Origin: Kitasatospora aureofaciens
Lineage (GTDB): Bacteria; Actinomycetota; Actinomycetes; Streptomycetales; Streptomycetaceae
Direction of reading: 5' to 3'
Assembly (NCBI RefSeq): GCF_001188955.3
Contig: NZ_JPRF03000054.1
Span: 248,001-312,000 of the forward strand
Length of the DNA stretch: 64,000 nucleotides
Part shown: positions 7,133 to 15,369 of the stretch, in pieces
Layout of the letters: every line of letters starts with the position of its first letter
Numbering within the stretch: position 1 is the stretch's first letter
Notes under the pieces: generated by a model
What the model saw: only the letters and a program-made list of their open reading frames with translations
The model's database searches: none
Told to the model about the DNA's origin: nothing
Made by a program: the position numbers and the translations under genes

Positions 7133-8468
7133 TCCGCCCGGACTCGATCGCCTCGACCAGCTCCCGGTGGTCGGCCGCCGTACGGTCCGCGTAGCGCAGC
7201 GCGAAGTCGGCGACGGCCTCGGCGAAGGTGTCGGCGGCGCCCAGGTAGCCGGCGACGGCGAGGCGGTCGCCGGTGCGGGCGTGGGCGCGGGCGAGGGTGC
7301 GTCCGCACAGGTCGGCGTAGGCGCGCAGGCCGGATGGGGTCAGCGCACCGACCTCCACCGCGCCCTTCATGTCGCGCAGTTGGCGGCCGTAGAAGTGGCG
7401 CCCGGCTGGGCCGATGGTCCAGCCGAGGAAGATGTCGCTCGCCGCCTGCATCAGGTGCTGCCCGGTGACCACCCGGCGTCCGCCGTGGTGGACGGCGACC
7501 TCGGCGTCCACCCGGGTGCGCGGCAGGTGGTCCTCCAGGACCGACCGGCCGGCCTCCTTGAGCTGCAGGAACAGCGGGTCGCTGCTGTCCCGGCCCTCCA
7601 GCAGGACGATGTAGCAGCGGGTCCCGACGCTGCCGACGCCGACCACCTTCATCGCCGCGTCGACGAAGCGGTAGCGGCCGAGCAGGACCCGCCGGTCCTC
7701 GGCGAGGCTGGCCCGGTAGTCGCTGAACACCAGTCCCAGGCTGCGCAGTTCGCTCTTGGACAGTTCCTCGACCAGCGGCGGCGAGCTGATGATCCTCCGC
7801 CGCCCGTCCCGTTCCTCGGTGAGCTTGCCGAGGGCCTGCAGGCTGGTGCGCCGCCGGGCGTGTGCGAGCCCCTCCTCGACGGCCTTGCGCCGCCCCTTCT
7901 TCCGGATCAGCGGCAGCAGGTCAGCGGTGTCGATCCGGCTGTACCAGACGTCGAGTTCGCCGAGCCCGGCCAGCCGGCGCATCGCGGTCGCGTAGCCTTG
8001 GACGGCGGCCCGGGCGGCGCGCCGGGCACACCGGTCGTCCTGGCCGGCGTCGCGGGCGGCGACCGCGACGCTGGCGGCGAGGCGTTTGACGTCCCACTCG
8101 AAGGGCCCGGGGTGGGTCTCGTCGAAGTCGTTGACGTCGAAGAGCAGCGCGCGCTCCGGCGAGGCGTACACCCCGAAGTTCACCAGGTGGGCGTCACCGC
8201 AGAGTTGGACGGTCAGCCCGGTGTCCGGGACGGCCGCGAGGTCGGCGGCCATCACGGCCGCGGCGCCGCGCAGGTAGCTGAACGCACTGTCGGCCATCCG
8301 CCCGTACCGGATCGGCAGCAGCCGGGCGACCCGGTCCGCGCCCTGCGCCTCCAGTACGCCGAGCGGGTCGGGCCGGTCCGCGGCGGGGATCCACCGGCCG
8401 TGCTCGGACCGGGAGACGCGCTCCCGGGCGGTCCGCCCGGTTCGGCGGCGTTCGGCGGGGGTGGTCAT
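7110..8468 (-). CDS. DUF2252 family protein
   Basis: 452 residues. The family signature QLCGDAHLVNFGVYASPE followed by FDVNDFDET is present near residues 89-118, with WDVKRLAASVAVAAR after it. DUF2252 proteins resemble aminoglycoside-phosphotransferase-like folds and the GDxHxxN and D-x-NDFD motifs suggest a kinase-type active site, but the family has no established function. Full length for the family. No operon partner is on the same strand nearby; upstream lies a 30-bp tandem repeat and the multicopper oxidase remnant. Confidence 0.85.
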   Translation of the reverse strand: MTTPAERRRTGRTARERVSRSEHGRWIPAADRPDPLGVLEAQGADRVARLLPIRYGRMADSAFSYLRGAAAVMAADLAAVPDTGLTVQLCGDAHLVNFGVYASPERALLFDVNDFDETHPGPFEWDVKRLAASVAVAARDAGQDDRCARRAARAAVQGYATAMRRLAGLGELDVWYSRIDTADLLPLIRKKGRRKAVEEGLAHARRRTSLQALGKLTEERDGRRRIISSPPLVEELSKSELRSLGLVFSDYRASLAEDRRVLLGRYRFVDAAMKVVGVGSVGTRCYIVLLEGRDSSDPLFLQLKEAGRSVLEDHLPRTRVDAEVAVHHGGRRVVTGQHLMQAASDIFLGWTIGPAGRHFYGRQLRDMKGAVEVGALTPSGLRAYADLCGRTLARAHARTGDRLAVAGYLGAADTFAEAVADFALRYADRTAADHRELVEAIESGRITAARGV

Positions 8469-8511
8469 GCGGCGGCTCCGTCCGTCACCAGGCGACCTTC
8501 AACGACTACAC

Positions 8512-8569
8512 CTCTGCGCGGCGCCGGGACAGGGGTGCCAGCTCTGCGCAGCGCTGGGACAAGAGTGCC
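8512..8569 (+). repeat. Two imperfect 28-bp direct repeats
   Basis: Copies at 8512-8539 and 8542-8569 have 30-bp period. Both start CTCTGCGC and end in AGNGTGCC or GGGTGCC around GGGACA. They lie just upstream of DUF2252 and could hold its promoter region; no hexamers are convincing. Confidence 0.6.
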
Positions 8570-8619
8570 GGAGGGCGCGGCGAGCGCCCTCCGCCGTACG
8601 GCCGTCCGGGTGAGCCGGC

Positions 8620-8793
8620 TCACCCGACCGTGAAGTCGGCCATCATCGCCATGGACTCGTGTTCCAGGTTGTGGCAGTGCATCAGGCACGTCCCCGCGTA
8701 GTCGGTGGGGCACACCAGCACCTCCACCGCCTCGGCCGGGCGCAGGTCGACGGTGTCCTTCCAGCCGGTGTCTGCGGCAGGGGGGCGGCTCAT
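8620..8793 (-). pseudogene. C-terminal remnant of a multicopper oxidase
   Basis: The 57 residues contain DTGWKDTVDLRPAEAVEVLV and then HCHNLEHESMAMM, the type 1/type 3 copper-ligand block (HCHxxxHxxxxM) that ends multicopper oxidases of about 450-550 residues. Nothing upstream to 8864 matches the rest of the family, so about 90 percent of the gene is missing. The ATG at 8793 may be fortuitous. It is probably a leftover of an ancestral gene and not a functional protein. Confidence 0.75.
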
Positions 8794-8863
8794 GTCGGGG
8801 GGCTGCTCTCTGCTTCGGCGGGGCGGGCGGGCGAGAGCGCCCGGGTTCCCCGGGTCGCCGCCG

Positions 8864-9652
8864 TTACACCGGGTCGGCGGCGATCCGGAGGTAGGCGGCG
8901 CGCAGCTCGGCGAGCAGCGGGTGGGCGGGGTCGAAGGCGGTGCCGTCGACGGCGGCCAGCGGGCGCAGGCCGCCGCCCGCGTTGAGCGCGAAGGCCGCGT
9001 CGAAGCGCGCCAGGTCAGCGGTGCGGACCGGCTCGCGGACCTGCGGGCCGCCGTACGCCCCGGCGAGCAGCGCCTCGGTGACGCCGGGCAGGCTGGGGCC
9101 ATCGGGCCGCACCAGCCGGTCCCCGGCCAGGAAGCCGACGTTCCAGGTCGCGCCCTCGGCCACCAGGCCGTCGTCGTCGACGAGCAACACGTCGTCGTAT
9201 CCGGCGAGTTGGGCGACGCGGCGGTGGTGGACCAGGCCGAACAGGCCGACGTGCTTCACCTCGGGCAGCTCACGCCGGTAAGTCACCGTCCGCACCCGCA
9301 GCGGGGCGGGCTCGACCGTCGCGGCCGGGCGGGTGGTCACCAGCAGGGCGGGGGTGGCAGGGGCGGCGGGGCGCTCCAGGCCGAGCGCCGGGTCGTACAC
9401 GGTGACCCGGACGATCACCGGCGCGCCGTCTGCGGGCAGCACCGCGCGGATCCGCTCCCTGACCGCCCCCCGGTCCAGCTCGGCGGCGAACAGCACCCGG
9501 CAGTCCCGGACCAGCCGGTCCAGGTGCAGCGCCAGGCCGCGGACGCCGCCCGCCTCGACCCGCAGAGTGGTGAAGTGCCCGTAGTTGAGCAGCCCCAGGG
9601 CGGCGAGCCGCGCCGGGTCGGCGGGCGCGCCGTCGATCTCGATTTCAGCCAT
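8864..9652 (-). CDS. PLP-dependent class IV aminotransferase (PabC-like)
   Basis: 262 residues with fold-type IV layout: GLLNYGHFTTLRVEAGGVRG near the N-terminus, a likely PLP lysine K133 in ELPEVKHVGLF, and the D-x-x-G...EGATWNVGFL segment that shapes the cofactor site. Class IV members include branched-chain aminotransferase, D-amino-acid transaminase and aminodeoxychorismate lyase; this short form is nearest PabC-like proteins, but specificity cannot be read here. Its start overlaps the stop of the GNAT gene by 8 bp, so the two form one unit. Confidence 0.85.
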   Translation of the reverse strand: MAEIEIDGAPADPARLAALGLLNYGHFTTLRVEAGGVRGLALHLDRLVRDCRVLFAAELDRGAVRERIRAVLPADGAPVIVRVTVYDPALGLERPAAPATPALLVTTRPAATVEPAPLRVRTVTYRRELPEVKHVGLFGLVHHRRVAQLAGYDDVLLVDDDGLVAEGATWNVGFLAGDRLVRPDGPSLPGVTEALLAGAYGGPQVREPVRTADLARFDAAFALNAGGGLRPLAAVDGTAFDPAHPLLAELRAAYLRIAADPV

Positions 9653-10604
9653 CCCCCGAGTCTGCCAGCTGCGGGAACGCCGGAGGTGCCGGTTCGGGCA
9701 GCATCACCGGCCGGTACGGGCTGACGACCGTACGGCCCGCCCTGCTCCGGGCGGCCCGCTCGAACTCCTCGATCCTGGCCGCCAGCCCCTCCGGCTCGCC
9801 CGCGTCCGCCCAGCGCCACGCCTCCGCCCACCACTGCGGCCCGCGCACCAGCGGACGGCCGGCCAGCGCCAGGTACAGCGCCAGCGTCGAGCGCGCGTAC
9901 TCGTGCACCCAGCCGTCGCAGCCCCGGTAGTCCGCCGTCTCGTCCAGCCGCAGCCAGCGGCCCTCCTGCCCGGCGGCCAGTATCGGCACCCAGCCGCGCT
10001 GCCGGTCGGCGACCAGCAGGAGCAGCCGCCCGTCCTCCTCGCGCACCCGGTGGAGCGGGAGTTGGGGCATCCGGGCGAACGACAGCGACCGCTTCCAGCC
10101 GACCACCCACAGCCCGCGGCGCAGGTAGTAGCGGACGGCCGGCTGCCAGCTCCAGTGGGCCTCCAGCCGGAAGCCGGGCAGGCCCTCGGCGGTGGCCGCC
10201 GCGTACACCTCGTCCAGCGCGGCCGCCGCCAGCCCCCGGCCGCGCGCGTGCGGCCGCAGGTAGAGGGAGGACACGGCGAGCTGGCTCGGGCCCTTGGTCC
10301 AGTTGTCCACCGCGACCGTCCCGGCGACCGCGTCGCGCTCGCCGAGGATCCAGTACCGGCGCCGGTACAGCTCCCCACCGGGCCACTCCCGGCCGCTCTC
10401 CCCCAGCTGCTCCCGCCAGCCCCGCTCGGCCCGCGGCGTCAGCGCGTCCGGGTCCACCACCTCGCCCAGCCCGCCCTCCACCAGGGAGGCCAGGTCCCAG
10501 AGGGCGAAGCGCCGTTCCTCCCCCTCGACGACCGCCCGCAGGCGCACCCCAGCCGCCAACCGGTCCTGCGCCCGCCCGACCGCCGCATCCCACGACCTCA
10601 CCAC
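9645..10604 (-). CDS. GNAT-domain N-acetyltransferase
   Basis: 319 residues. The acetyl-CoA loop is visible as YLRPHARGRGLAAAAL (pattern RGRGLA), followed by a segment ending YYLRRGLWVVGWKRS, as in GNAT folds; the C-terminal 130 residues are an extra domain I do not recognise (LLLLVADRQRGWVPIL). The acceptor substrate is unknown. It is first in a two-gene unit with the class IV aminotransferase (8-bp overlap), which suggests both act in one amino-acid-related task. Confidence 0.8.
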   Translation of the reverse strand: MVRSWDAAVGRAQDRLAAGVRLRAVVEGEERRFALWDLASLVEGGLGEVVDPDALTPRAERGWREQLGESGREWPGGELYRRRYWILGERDAVAGTVAVDNWTKGPSQLAVSSLYLRPHARGRGLAAAALDEVYAAATAEGLPGFRLEAHWSWQPAVRYYLRRGLWVVGWKRSLSFARMPQLPLHRVREEDGRLLLLVADRQRGWVPILAAGQEGRWLRLDETADYRGCDGWVHEYARSTLALYLALAGRPLVRGPQWWAEAWRWADAGEPEGLAARIEEFERAARSRAGRTVVSPYRPVMLPEPAPPAFPQLADSGDG

Positions 10605-10705
10605 GGTGCCACCCTAGCGGCCCTCCGGGCACGACTCGTAATCCATCGGGCACCGAACGTCAGACCGTGTGGTCCGGCCCTGTGCCGACCGGCCCCGGTC
10701 CTTCC

Positions 10706-11620
10706 CTAGCCGACCGGCTGGCGCACCCCCGGGGTGGCGGCGGCCGGGGTGCCGCGGGGGCGGGTGAGGGCCACGGCGGCGACGACCAAGGCGCCGCCGG
10801 CCAGGGCGTTCCAGCCGACCGGCTCGGCGAGCAGGGCCGCGCCGAGCACGGTGGACCACAGGGGCATGACGTAGGTGACGGCGGAGGCCACGGCGGTGCC
10901 GGCCGTACGGACCAGGCCGAGGTTGAGCAGGTAGGCCAGGCCCGTGCCGAGGGCGCCGAGCACCAGCAGGGCGGCGGCGGCCGGGACGCCGGGCCAGTGC
11001 GGGAGGCCTGCGGCGGCCGGGGCGAACAGGGCCAACTCCGCCGTGGCGCAGGTGGTCTGGAGCGTGGAGAGGGTGGTGACCGTCTGCGGGCGGCCGGCCA
11101 GGAAGCGGCGCAGGTAGGCGAAGCCCGCGCCGTAGCAGCAGGCGGCGGACAGGCAGGCGAGGGCGCCGACGGTCACGCCGGAGCCGAGGCCGTGCCAGAC
11201 CCCGAGCACGGTGAGCACGCCGACGAAGCCCAGGGCGAGGCCGGAGAGCCGGCGGGCGCCGGGGCGGCGCTCCTCGGGGACGGTCAGCACCGCGAACAGC
11301 ATGGTGAACAGCGGTGTGGTCGCGTTCATCACCCCGGCGAGCACCGAACTGACCCTGGTCTCGCCGAACGGGAACAGGGTGAACGGCACGGTGTTGAGCA
11401 GCACCGCGACCACCGCCGAGTGCCCCCACAGCGCCCGGTCCCGCGGGAGCCGCTCGCCGCGCAGCAGCAGGACCGCCCACAGCGTGGTGGCGCCCAGCGC
11501 ACTGCGCCACAGCGCCACCCACACGGGCGGCACGCCCGCGTCGACGGCCACCTTGATCAGGGCGAAGCTGGCGCCCCAGATCGCCGACAGTGCCACGAAG
11601 CCCGGCAACCAGCGCCGCAC
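10706..11620 (-). CDS. EamA/DMT-family transporter
   Basis: 304 residues from a GTG at 11620 with GGGGAGG upstream. About ten hydrophobic helices in two EamA repeats: the first opens WLPGFVALSAIWGASFALIK, the second starts near GVTVGALACLSAACCYGAG. DMT transporters export amino acids, metabolites or drugs. The gene is divergent from a LysR regulator, a common pairing in which LysR controls the exporter. The open frame extends far upstream of the GTG but that part is antisense to other genes. Confidence 0.87.
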   Translation of the reverse strand: MRRWLPGFVALSAIWGASFALIKVAVDAGVPPVWVALWRSALGATTLWAVLLLRGERLPRDRALWGHSAVVAVLLNTVPFTLFPFGETRVSSVLAGVMNATTPLFTMLFAVLTVPEERRPGARRLSGLALGFVGVLTVLGVWHGLGSGVTVGALACLSAACCYGAGFAYLRRFLAGRPQTVTTLSTLQTTCATAELALFAPAAAGLPHWPGVPAAAALLVLGALGTGLAYLLNLGLVRTAGTAVASAVTYVMPLWSTVLGAALLAEPVGWNALAGGALVVAAVALTRPRGTPAAATPGVRQPVG

Positions 11621-11646
11621 CCCGACCACCTCCCCGTCCAACCCGT

Positions 11647-11657
11647 TGTCCTGGACA
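11647..11657. promoter_or_regulatory. Palindrome TGTCC-T-GGACA, candidate LysR site
   Basis: A perfect 11-bp inverted repeat in the 102-bp divergent region between the EamA and LysR genes, 27 bp from the EamA start. LysR proteins usually bind T-N11-A dyads, so this is a candidate only. Confidence 0.35.
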
Positions 11658-11722
11658 GAGCGTGGCGCGGCGGCGGAACATGAGTCCAACAAGTGGCAGT
11701 GCGGGAAGGATGAGGAACTCTC

Positions 11723-12601
11723 ATGGCATCGGAGGTCAACCTGGCCCAGCTCAGGGCGCTGGTCGCGGTCGCCGACACCGGCGGATTCGGCGCGGCCGCC
11801 GACGAACTGGGCATCAGCCAGTCCGCCGTCTCGCACGCCGTCGCCGCGCTGGAGCGCTCGCTCGGCGCGCCCGTGCTGCGGCGCGGCACGCCCTGCCGGC
11901 CGACCCCGCTCGGCGAGCAGGTCCTGCCGCACGCCCGTACCGCCGTCGCCTCCGCCGCCGCGGTGCGCACCATCGCCACCAGGCACTCCGGCGGCCCGAC
12001 CGGCACCGTACGCCTGGCGGCGCCGACCACCGTCTGCCAGGCGCTGCTGCCCGGGCTGCTGCGGGACTGGAAGGCGGCGTACCCGCAGGTCACCGTACGG
12101 GTCTTCGAGGGCGAGGACGCCGAGCTGGCCACCTGGCTGGAAGCCGGCACGGTGGACGCCGCCGTCCTGGTCGACGCCGACCGGCCGCCGCCGGGGGCGG
12201 TGGCGCTCGGCGCCGACTCGATGCACGCGCTGCTGCGCCGCGACCACCCGCTCGCCGGCCAGGAGACCGTCCACGTCGGTGAGTTGGAGGACGACGACTT
12301 CCTGCTCTCCGAGGGCGGCTGCGAACGCCACATCCGCGAGGCGTACCGCCGGGCGGGCGCCCGCTTCGCGCCCCGGCACCGCATCCGCGACCTCAACACG
12401 CTGATCGGCATGGTGCACGCGGGCGTCGGGGTCTCGGTGATGCCCGCGCTGGCGCTGACCATGCTGCCGCCGGACTGCGTGCTGGTCCCGATCCGGCCCG
12501 CCGTCCACCGGACCCTGACCCTCACCGGGCCGAGCCACCGGCCCTGGTCCCCGGCGGTCACCGGCCTGCTCGCCGGGGTGGGGACGACCGTCCCGGTCTG
12601 A
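11723..12601 (+). CDS. LysR family transcriptional regulator
   Basis: 292 residues. The N-terminal winged HTH is clear: LAQLRALVAVADTGGFGAAA, DELGISQSAVSHAVAALE, LGAPVLRRG. The effector domain (about 90-290) has the usual two-lobed layout beginning TGTVRLAAPTTVCQ. Divergent from the EamA transporter, which it probably regulates. The inducer is unknown. Confidence 0.9.
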   Translation: MASEVNLAQLRALVAVADTGGFGAAADELGISQSAVSHAVAALERSLGAPVLRRGTPCRPTPLGEQVLPHARTAVASAAAVRTIATRHSGGPTGTVRLAAPTTVCQALLPGLLRDWKAAYPQVTVRVFEGEDAELATWLEAGTVDAAVLVDADRPPPGAVALGADSMHALLRRDHPLAGQETVHVGELEDDDFLLSEGGCERHIREAYRRAGARFAPRHRIRDLNTLIGMVHAGVGVSVMPALALTMLPPDCVLVPIRPAVHRTLTLTGPSHRPWSPAVTGLLAGVGTTVPV

Positions 12602-12733
12602 GCGGCGCTTTTCGACGCCACGGGCAGGGCCGATGGAGCTTTTCACCGTTCCGAGCGGACGCGACTGGCGGAGGAGGCCGTCCGGACCGAGGGTGGCGGC
12701 GTCCCGACCGCCCGCCCGACCACGGAGCACCCC

Positions 12734-14140
12734 TTGCCCATCCACCCGCGCCGCCGGCTCGCGCTCTGCGCACTGCTCACCGCCGAGGCGATGAACCTGC
12801 TGGACGCGACCGTGGTCCAGGTCGCCGCACCGCTGATGCGCGCTCAACTGGGCGGCCCGGTGACCGCCGTGCCCTGGCTGACCTCCGCCTACACCCTGCC
12901 GTTCGCCGTCCTGCTGCTCACCGGCGGCCGCCTCGGCGACCGGTTCGGACGGCGCCGGATTTTCCGGACCGGCGTCACCGCCTTCCTGCTCGCCTCGCTG
13001 GTCTGCGCCTGCGCCCCCGCCCTGGGCGTGCTGATCGCCGTCCGCGCCGTCCAGGGCGCCGCGGCCGCCCTGATCGTGCCGCAGACCATCGGCCTGATCA
13101 AGGCCATGTTCCCGGGCGATGAGACGGCCCGGGCGCTCGGCGCGATCGGACCGGTGATGGGACTCGCGGCGGTGACCGGGCCGGTGCTCGGCGGGCTGCT
13201 CACCCACGCCGACCTGCTCGGCTCCTCCTGGCGCGCTGTCTTCCTGGTCAATCTGCCGCTCTCGCTCGCCGTCCTGGCACTCGCCCCGCTGCTCCCCGAG
13301 GACCGCGCCCCGCGCCGCCCCGGTCTCGACCCGGTCGGCGGCGCGCTCGCAGCGACGGCGGCCGGACTGCTGGTGCTGCCGCTGCTGGACGGATCTCGCT
13401 GGCCGCTGACGGCCGCCGGGGCTGCTCTCGCGCTCGCCTTCGCCGCCCACCAGCGGCACGCCGCCCGGCGCGGCGCGGACACCCTGGTGGAGCCGAGCCT
13501 GTTCCGCTCGGCGCGCTTCCCGGCCGCACTGCTCGCACTGGCGCTGGCCTTCGCGGTCACCACCGGACTCACCCTGGTCGTCGTGCTCCAACTCCAACTC
13601 GTCTCCGGGGCTGATGCGTTGTCCTGCGGGCTGACCCTGCTGCCGATGTCGGCGGGGCTCGCGGCCGGCTCGCTGTGGGCGGGCGGTCAGCTGGTCCGGC
13701 GGTACGGGGCGCGGGTGATGCCCGCCGGGCTCGCCGTCCTGGCGGTGGGACTGCTGGCCACCGCCGCCGCCTACCGCACCGGGGAGCGGTCGGGGTCGCT
13801 GCCGTACGCGCTCGCGGTGGTCGGCCTCGGGCAGGGCCTGTTCACCCCGGCCTTCTTCGGCACCGCCCTGCGACCGCTGCGGCCGCAGGAGACCGGCTCG
13901 GCGGCGGGTCTGCTCAACGCCGTCCAACAGCTCGGCGCCACCGTGGGCGTGGCCCTGCTCGGGCGGGTCTACCTGGCCTCCCCCGACGCCGCCGGGGCGC
14001 AGCGGGCCTGCTGGGCGGCGGTGGCGGCACTCGCGGCCGTCGCGGCTGCGACCAGGTGGATGACCGCCCCCGGACCGGCCGGGGCGGCACAATCGGACGG
14101 CCGCACCTCCGACCACCAGGAAGCCACGCATGCTCGATGA
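12734..14140 (+). CDS. MFS transporter, DHA2 (EmrB/QacA-like) type
   Basis: 468 residues from a TTG at 12734 with ACGGAG 6 nt upstream. MFS motif A appears as GGRLGDRFGRRRIF after helix 2, and motif C-like GPVLGG follows (AAVTGPVLGGLL); around 14 hydrophobic helices fit DHA2 drug:proton antiporters. NLLDATVVQVAAPLM in helix 1 is the typical DHA2 start. The last 11 bp overlap the Lrp-type regulator, so exporter and regulator are co-transcribed. The substrate is unknown. Confidence 0.88.
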   Translation: MPIHPRRRLALCALLTAEAMNLLDATVVQVAAPLMRAQLGGPVTAVPWLTSAYTLPFAVLLLTGGRLGDRFGRRRIFRTGVTAFLLASLVCACAPALGVLIAVRAVQGAAAALIVPQTIGLIKAMFPGDETARALGAIGPVMGLAAVTGPVLGGLLTHADLLGSSWRAVFLVNLPLSLAVLALAPLLPEDRAPRRPGLDPVGGALAATAAGLLVLPLLDGSRWPLTAAGAALALAFAAHQRHAARRGADTLVEPSLFRSARFPAALLALALAFAVTTGLTLVVVLQLQLVSGADALSCGLTLLPMSAGLAAGSLWAGGQLVRRYGARVMPAGLAVLAVGLLATAAAYRTGERSGSLPYALAVVGLGQGLFTPAFFGTALRPLRPQETGSAAGLLNAVQQLGATVGVALLGRVYLASPDAAGAQRACWAAVAALAAVAAATRWMTAPGPAGAAQSDGRTSDHQEATHAR

Positions 14141-15176
14141 GCTCGACCGCGCCCTCGTCCACGCCCTGCGGGTCGACGGGCGCGCGCCGTTCAGCCGGAT
14201 CGCATCCGTGCTCGACGTCTCGCCGCAGACCGTCGCCCGCCGCTACCGGCGGCTGCGGTCCGAGGCCGGGCTGCGCGTGGTCGGGCTGGCCGATCCCCAC
14301 CGGGCCGGACGGGTGCAGTGGCTCCTGCGGCTGACGGCCGGGCCGCACACCGCGCAAGGGCTCGCCCAGGCACTGGTCCGGCGCGGCGACACCGCCTGGG
14401 TCAAACTCACCTCCGGCGGCACCGAGATCACCGCGATCGTGGAGACCGACCCCGGCCCGGACGGCCACACCCTGCTGCTGCGCGACATCCCACGCACCGC
14501 GGCCGTCACCGCCGTCTCCGCCCACTGCCTGCTGCACACCTACCGGGGCGGCCCGACCGCCTGGCCGGTGAGCACCGAGGCGCTCACCGAGCAGCAGCAG
14601 GCCGCGCTCCGGCCGGGCGACCTCGGCGCGCCGAACAGCCCGAGCACGCTGGGCGGCCCGAATGCGCCGGGAAGTCCGGGTGCGCCGGGCGGTCGGCCGC
14701 CCGGCCTGGACGCCTCCGACCTGGCCCTGCTCGGTGCCCTGCACGTCGACGGCCGCACGCCGCTCGGCGAACTCGCCGCCGCCACCGGGCGCACCCCGGC
14801 CACCGCCGCCCGCCGGCTCGGTGAACTGCGCGCCGACGGAACGGTCTTCCTGGACGTGGAGCTGGACCCCCGGCTGCTGGGGGCCGGCATGCAGGCGCTG
14901 CTGTGGCTGAGCATCACCCCCGCCCACGTCGACCGGGTCGGCCGCGCCCTGGCCACCCACCGCGAGCTCGCCTTCGTCGCCGCCACGACCGGCCCCAGCA
15001 ATCTCGCGGCCCTCGCCCTGTGCACCGATCCGGCCGACCTGCACCGCTATCTGACCCGGCGGCTGGGGGAGGTCGCGGGGATCACCGCCCTGGAGTCGGC
15101 GCCGGTCCTGCGGACGCTCAAGGCGGCGGGGCCGGTCCCGACGGCGGGGCGCGCGGACCGCTCCTCCGGCGGATGA
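14130..15176 (+). CDS. Double-headed Lrp/AsnC-type regulator
   Basis: 348 residues, twice the usual Lrp length of about 150-170. Two AsnC-type HTH units are visible: LDRALVHALRVDGRAPFSRI with SPQTVARRYRRL near residues 4-45, and SDLALLGALHVDGRTPLGEL with TPATAARRLGEL near 193-232, each followed by an RAM-like domain. The halves are joined by a low-complexity linker rich in Gly, Pro, Ser and Asn (about 164-190). This pseudo-dimeric architecture occurs in actinomycetes. It overlaps the MFS gene by 11 bp and probably controls it. Confidence 0.85.
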   Translation: MLDELDRALVHALRVDGRAPFSRIASVLDVSPQTVARRYRRLRSEAGLRVVGLADPHRAGRVQWLLRLTAGPHTAQGLAQALVRRGDTAWVKLTSGGTEITAIVETDPGPDGHTLLLRDIPRTAAVTAVSAHCLLHTYRGGPTAWPVSTEALTEQQQAALRPGDLGAPNSPSTLGGPNAPGSPGAPGGRPPGLDASDLALLGALHVDGRTPLGELAAATGRTPATAARRLGELRADGTVFLDVELDPRLLGAGMQALLWLSITPAHVDRVGRALATHRELAFVAATTGPSNLAALALCTDPADLHRYLTRRLGEVAGITALESAPVLRTLKAAGPVPTAGRADRSSGG

Positions 15177-15235
15177 CCGAGGGCGGGGCGCCCTCCGGGC
15201 GGCTTGACCGCTTGGGGGTTGACCACCGCTCCCCA

Positions 15236-15251
15236 ACAGGTCTATACCAGT
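15236..15251 (-). promoter_or_regulatory. dre-like DasR site upstream of chitinase
   Basis: On the minus strand the 16-mer reads ACTGGTATAGACCTGT, matching 13 of 16 positions of the DasR consensus ACTGGTCTAGACCACT. It lies about 120 bp before the chitinase ATG. DasR is the GntR-type repressor that responds to glucosamine 6-phosphate and controls chitin genes in streptomycetes. A direct repeat TTGACC(AC)CGCT precedes it at about 15203-15229. Confidence 0.7.
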
Positions 15252-15369
15252 GATGACCTTTCGGCAACCACCCACCGCCGAGGGTCCGTTCGGCCTGATC
15301 CGCGCCGCCCCCACACCCGGCGCGACCAGGCCCGCCCTCCCCCGTCGCCGCTTCCTGGAAAGGCTTCCG

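Noticed and set aside
10706..14131. 1141-codon minus-strand frame covering the LysR and MFS region
   Set aside because: Only the last 304 codons (EamA) are real. The rest is antisense to LysR, MFS and Lrp genes with clear homology.
15250..15369. Upstream ATG at 15250 as the chitinase start
   Set aside because: It would overlap the dre-like site and place 40 residues before the signal peptide; the ATG at 15370 has an RBS and a proper signal.
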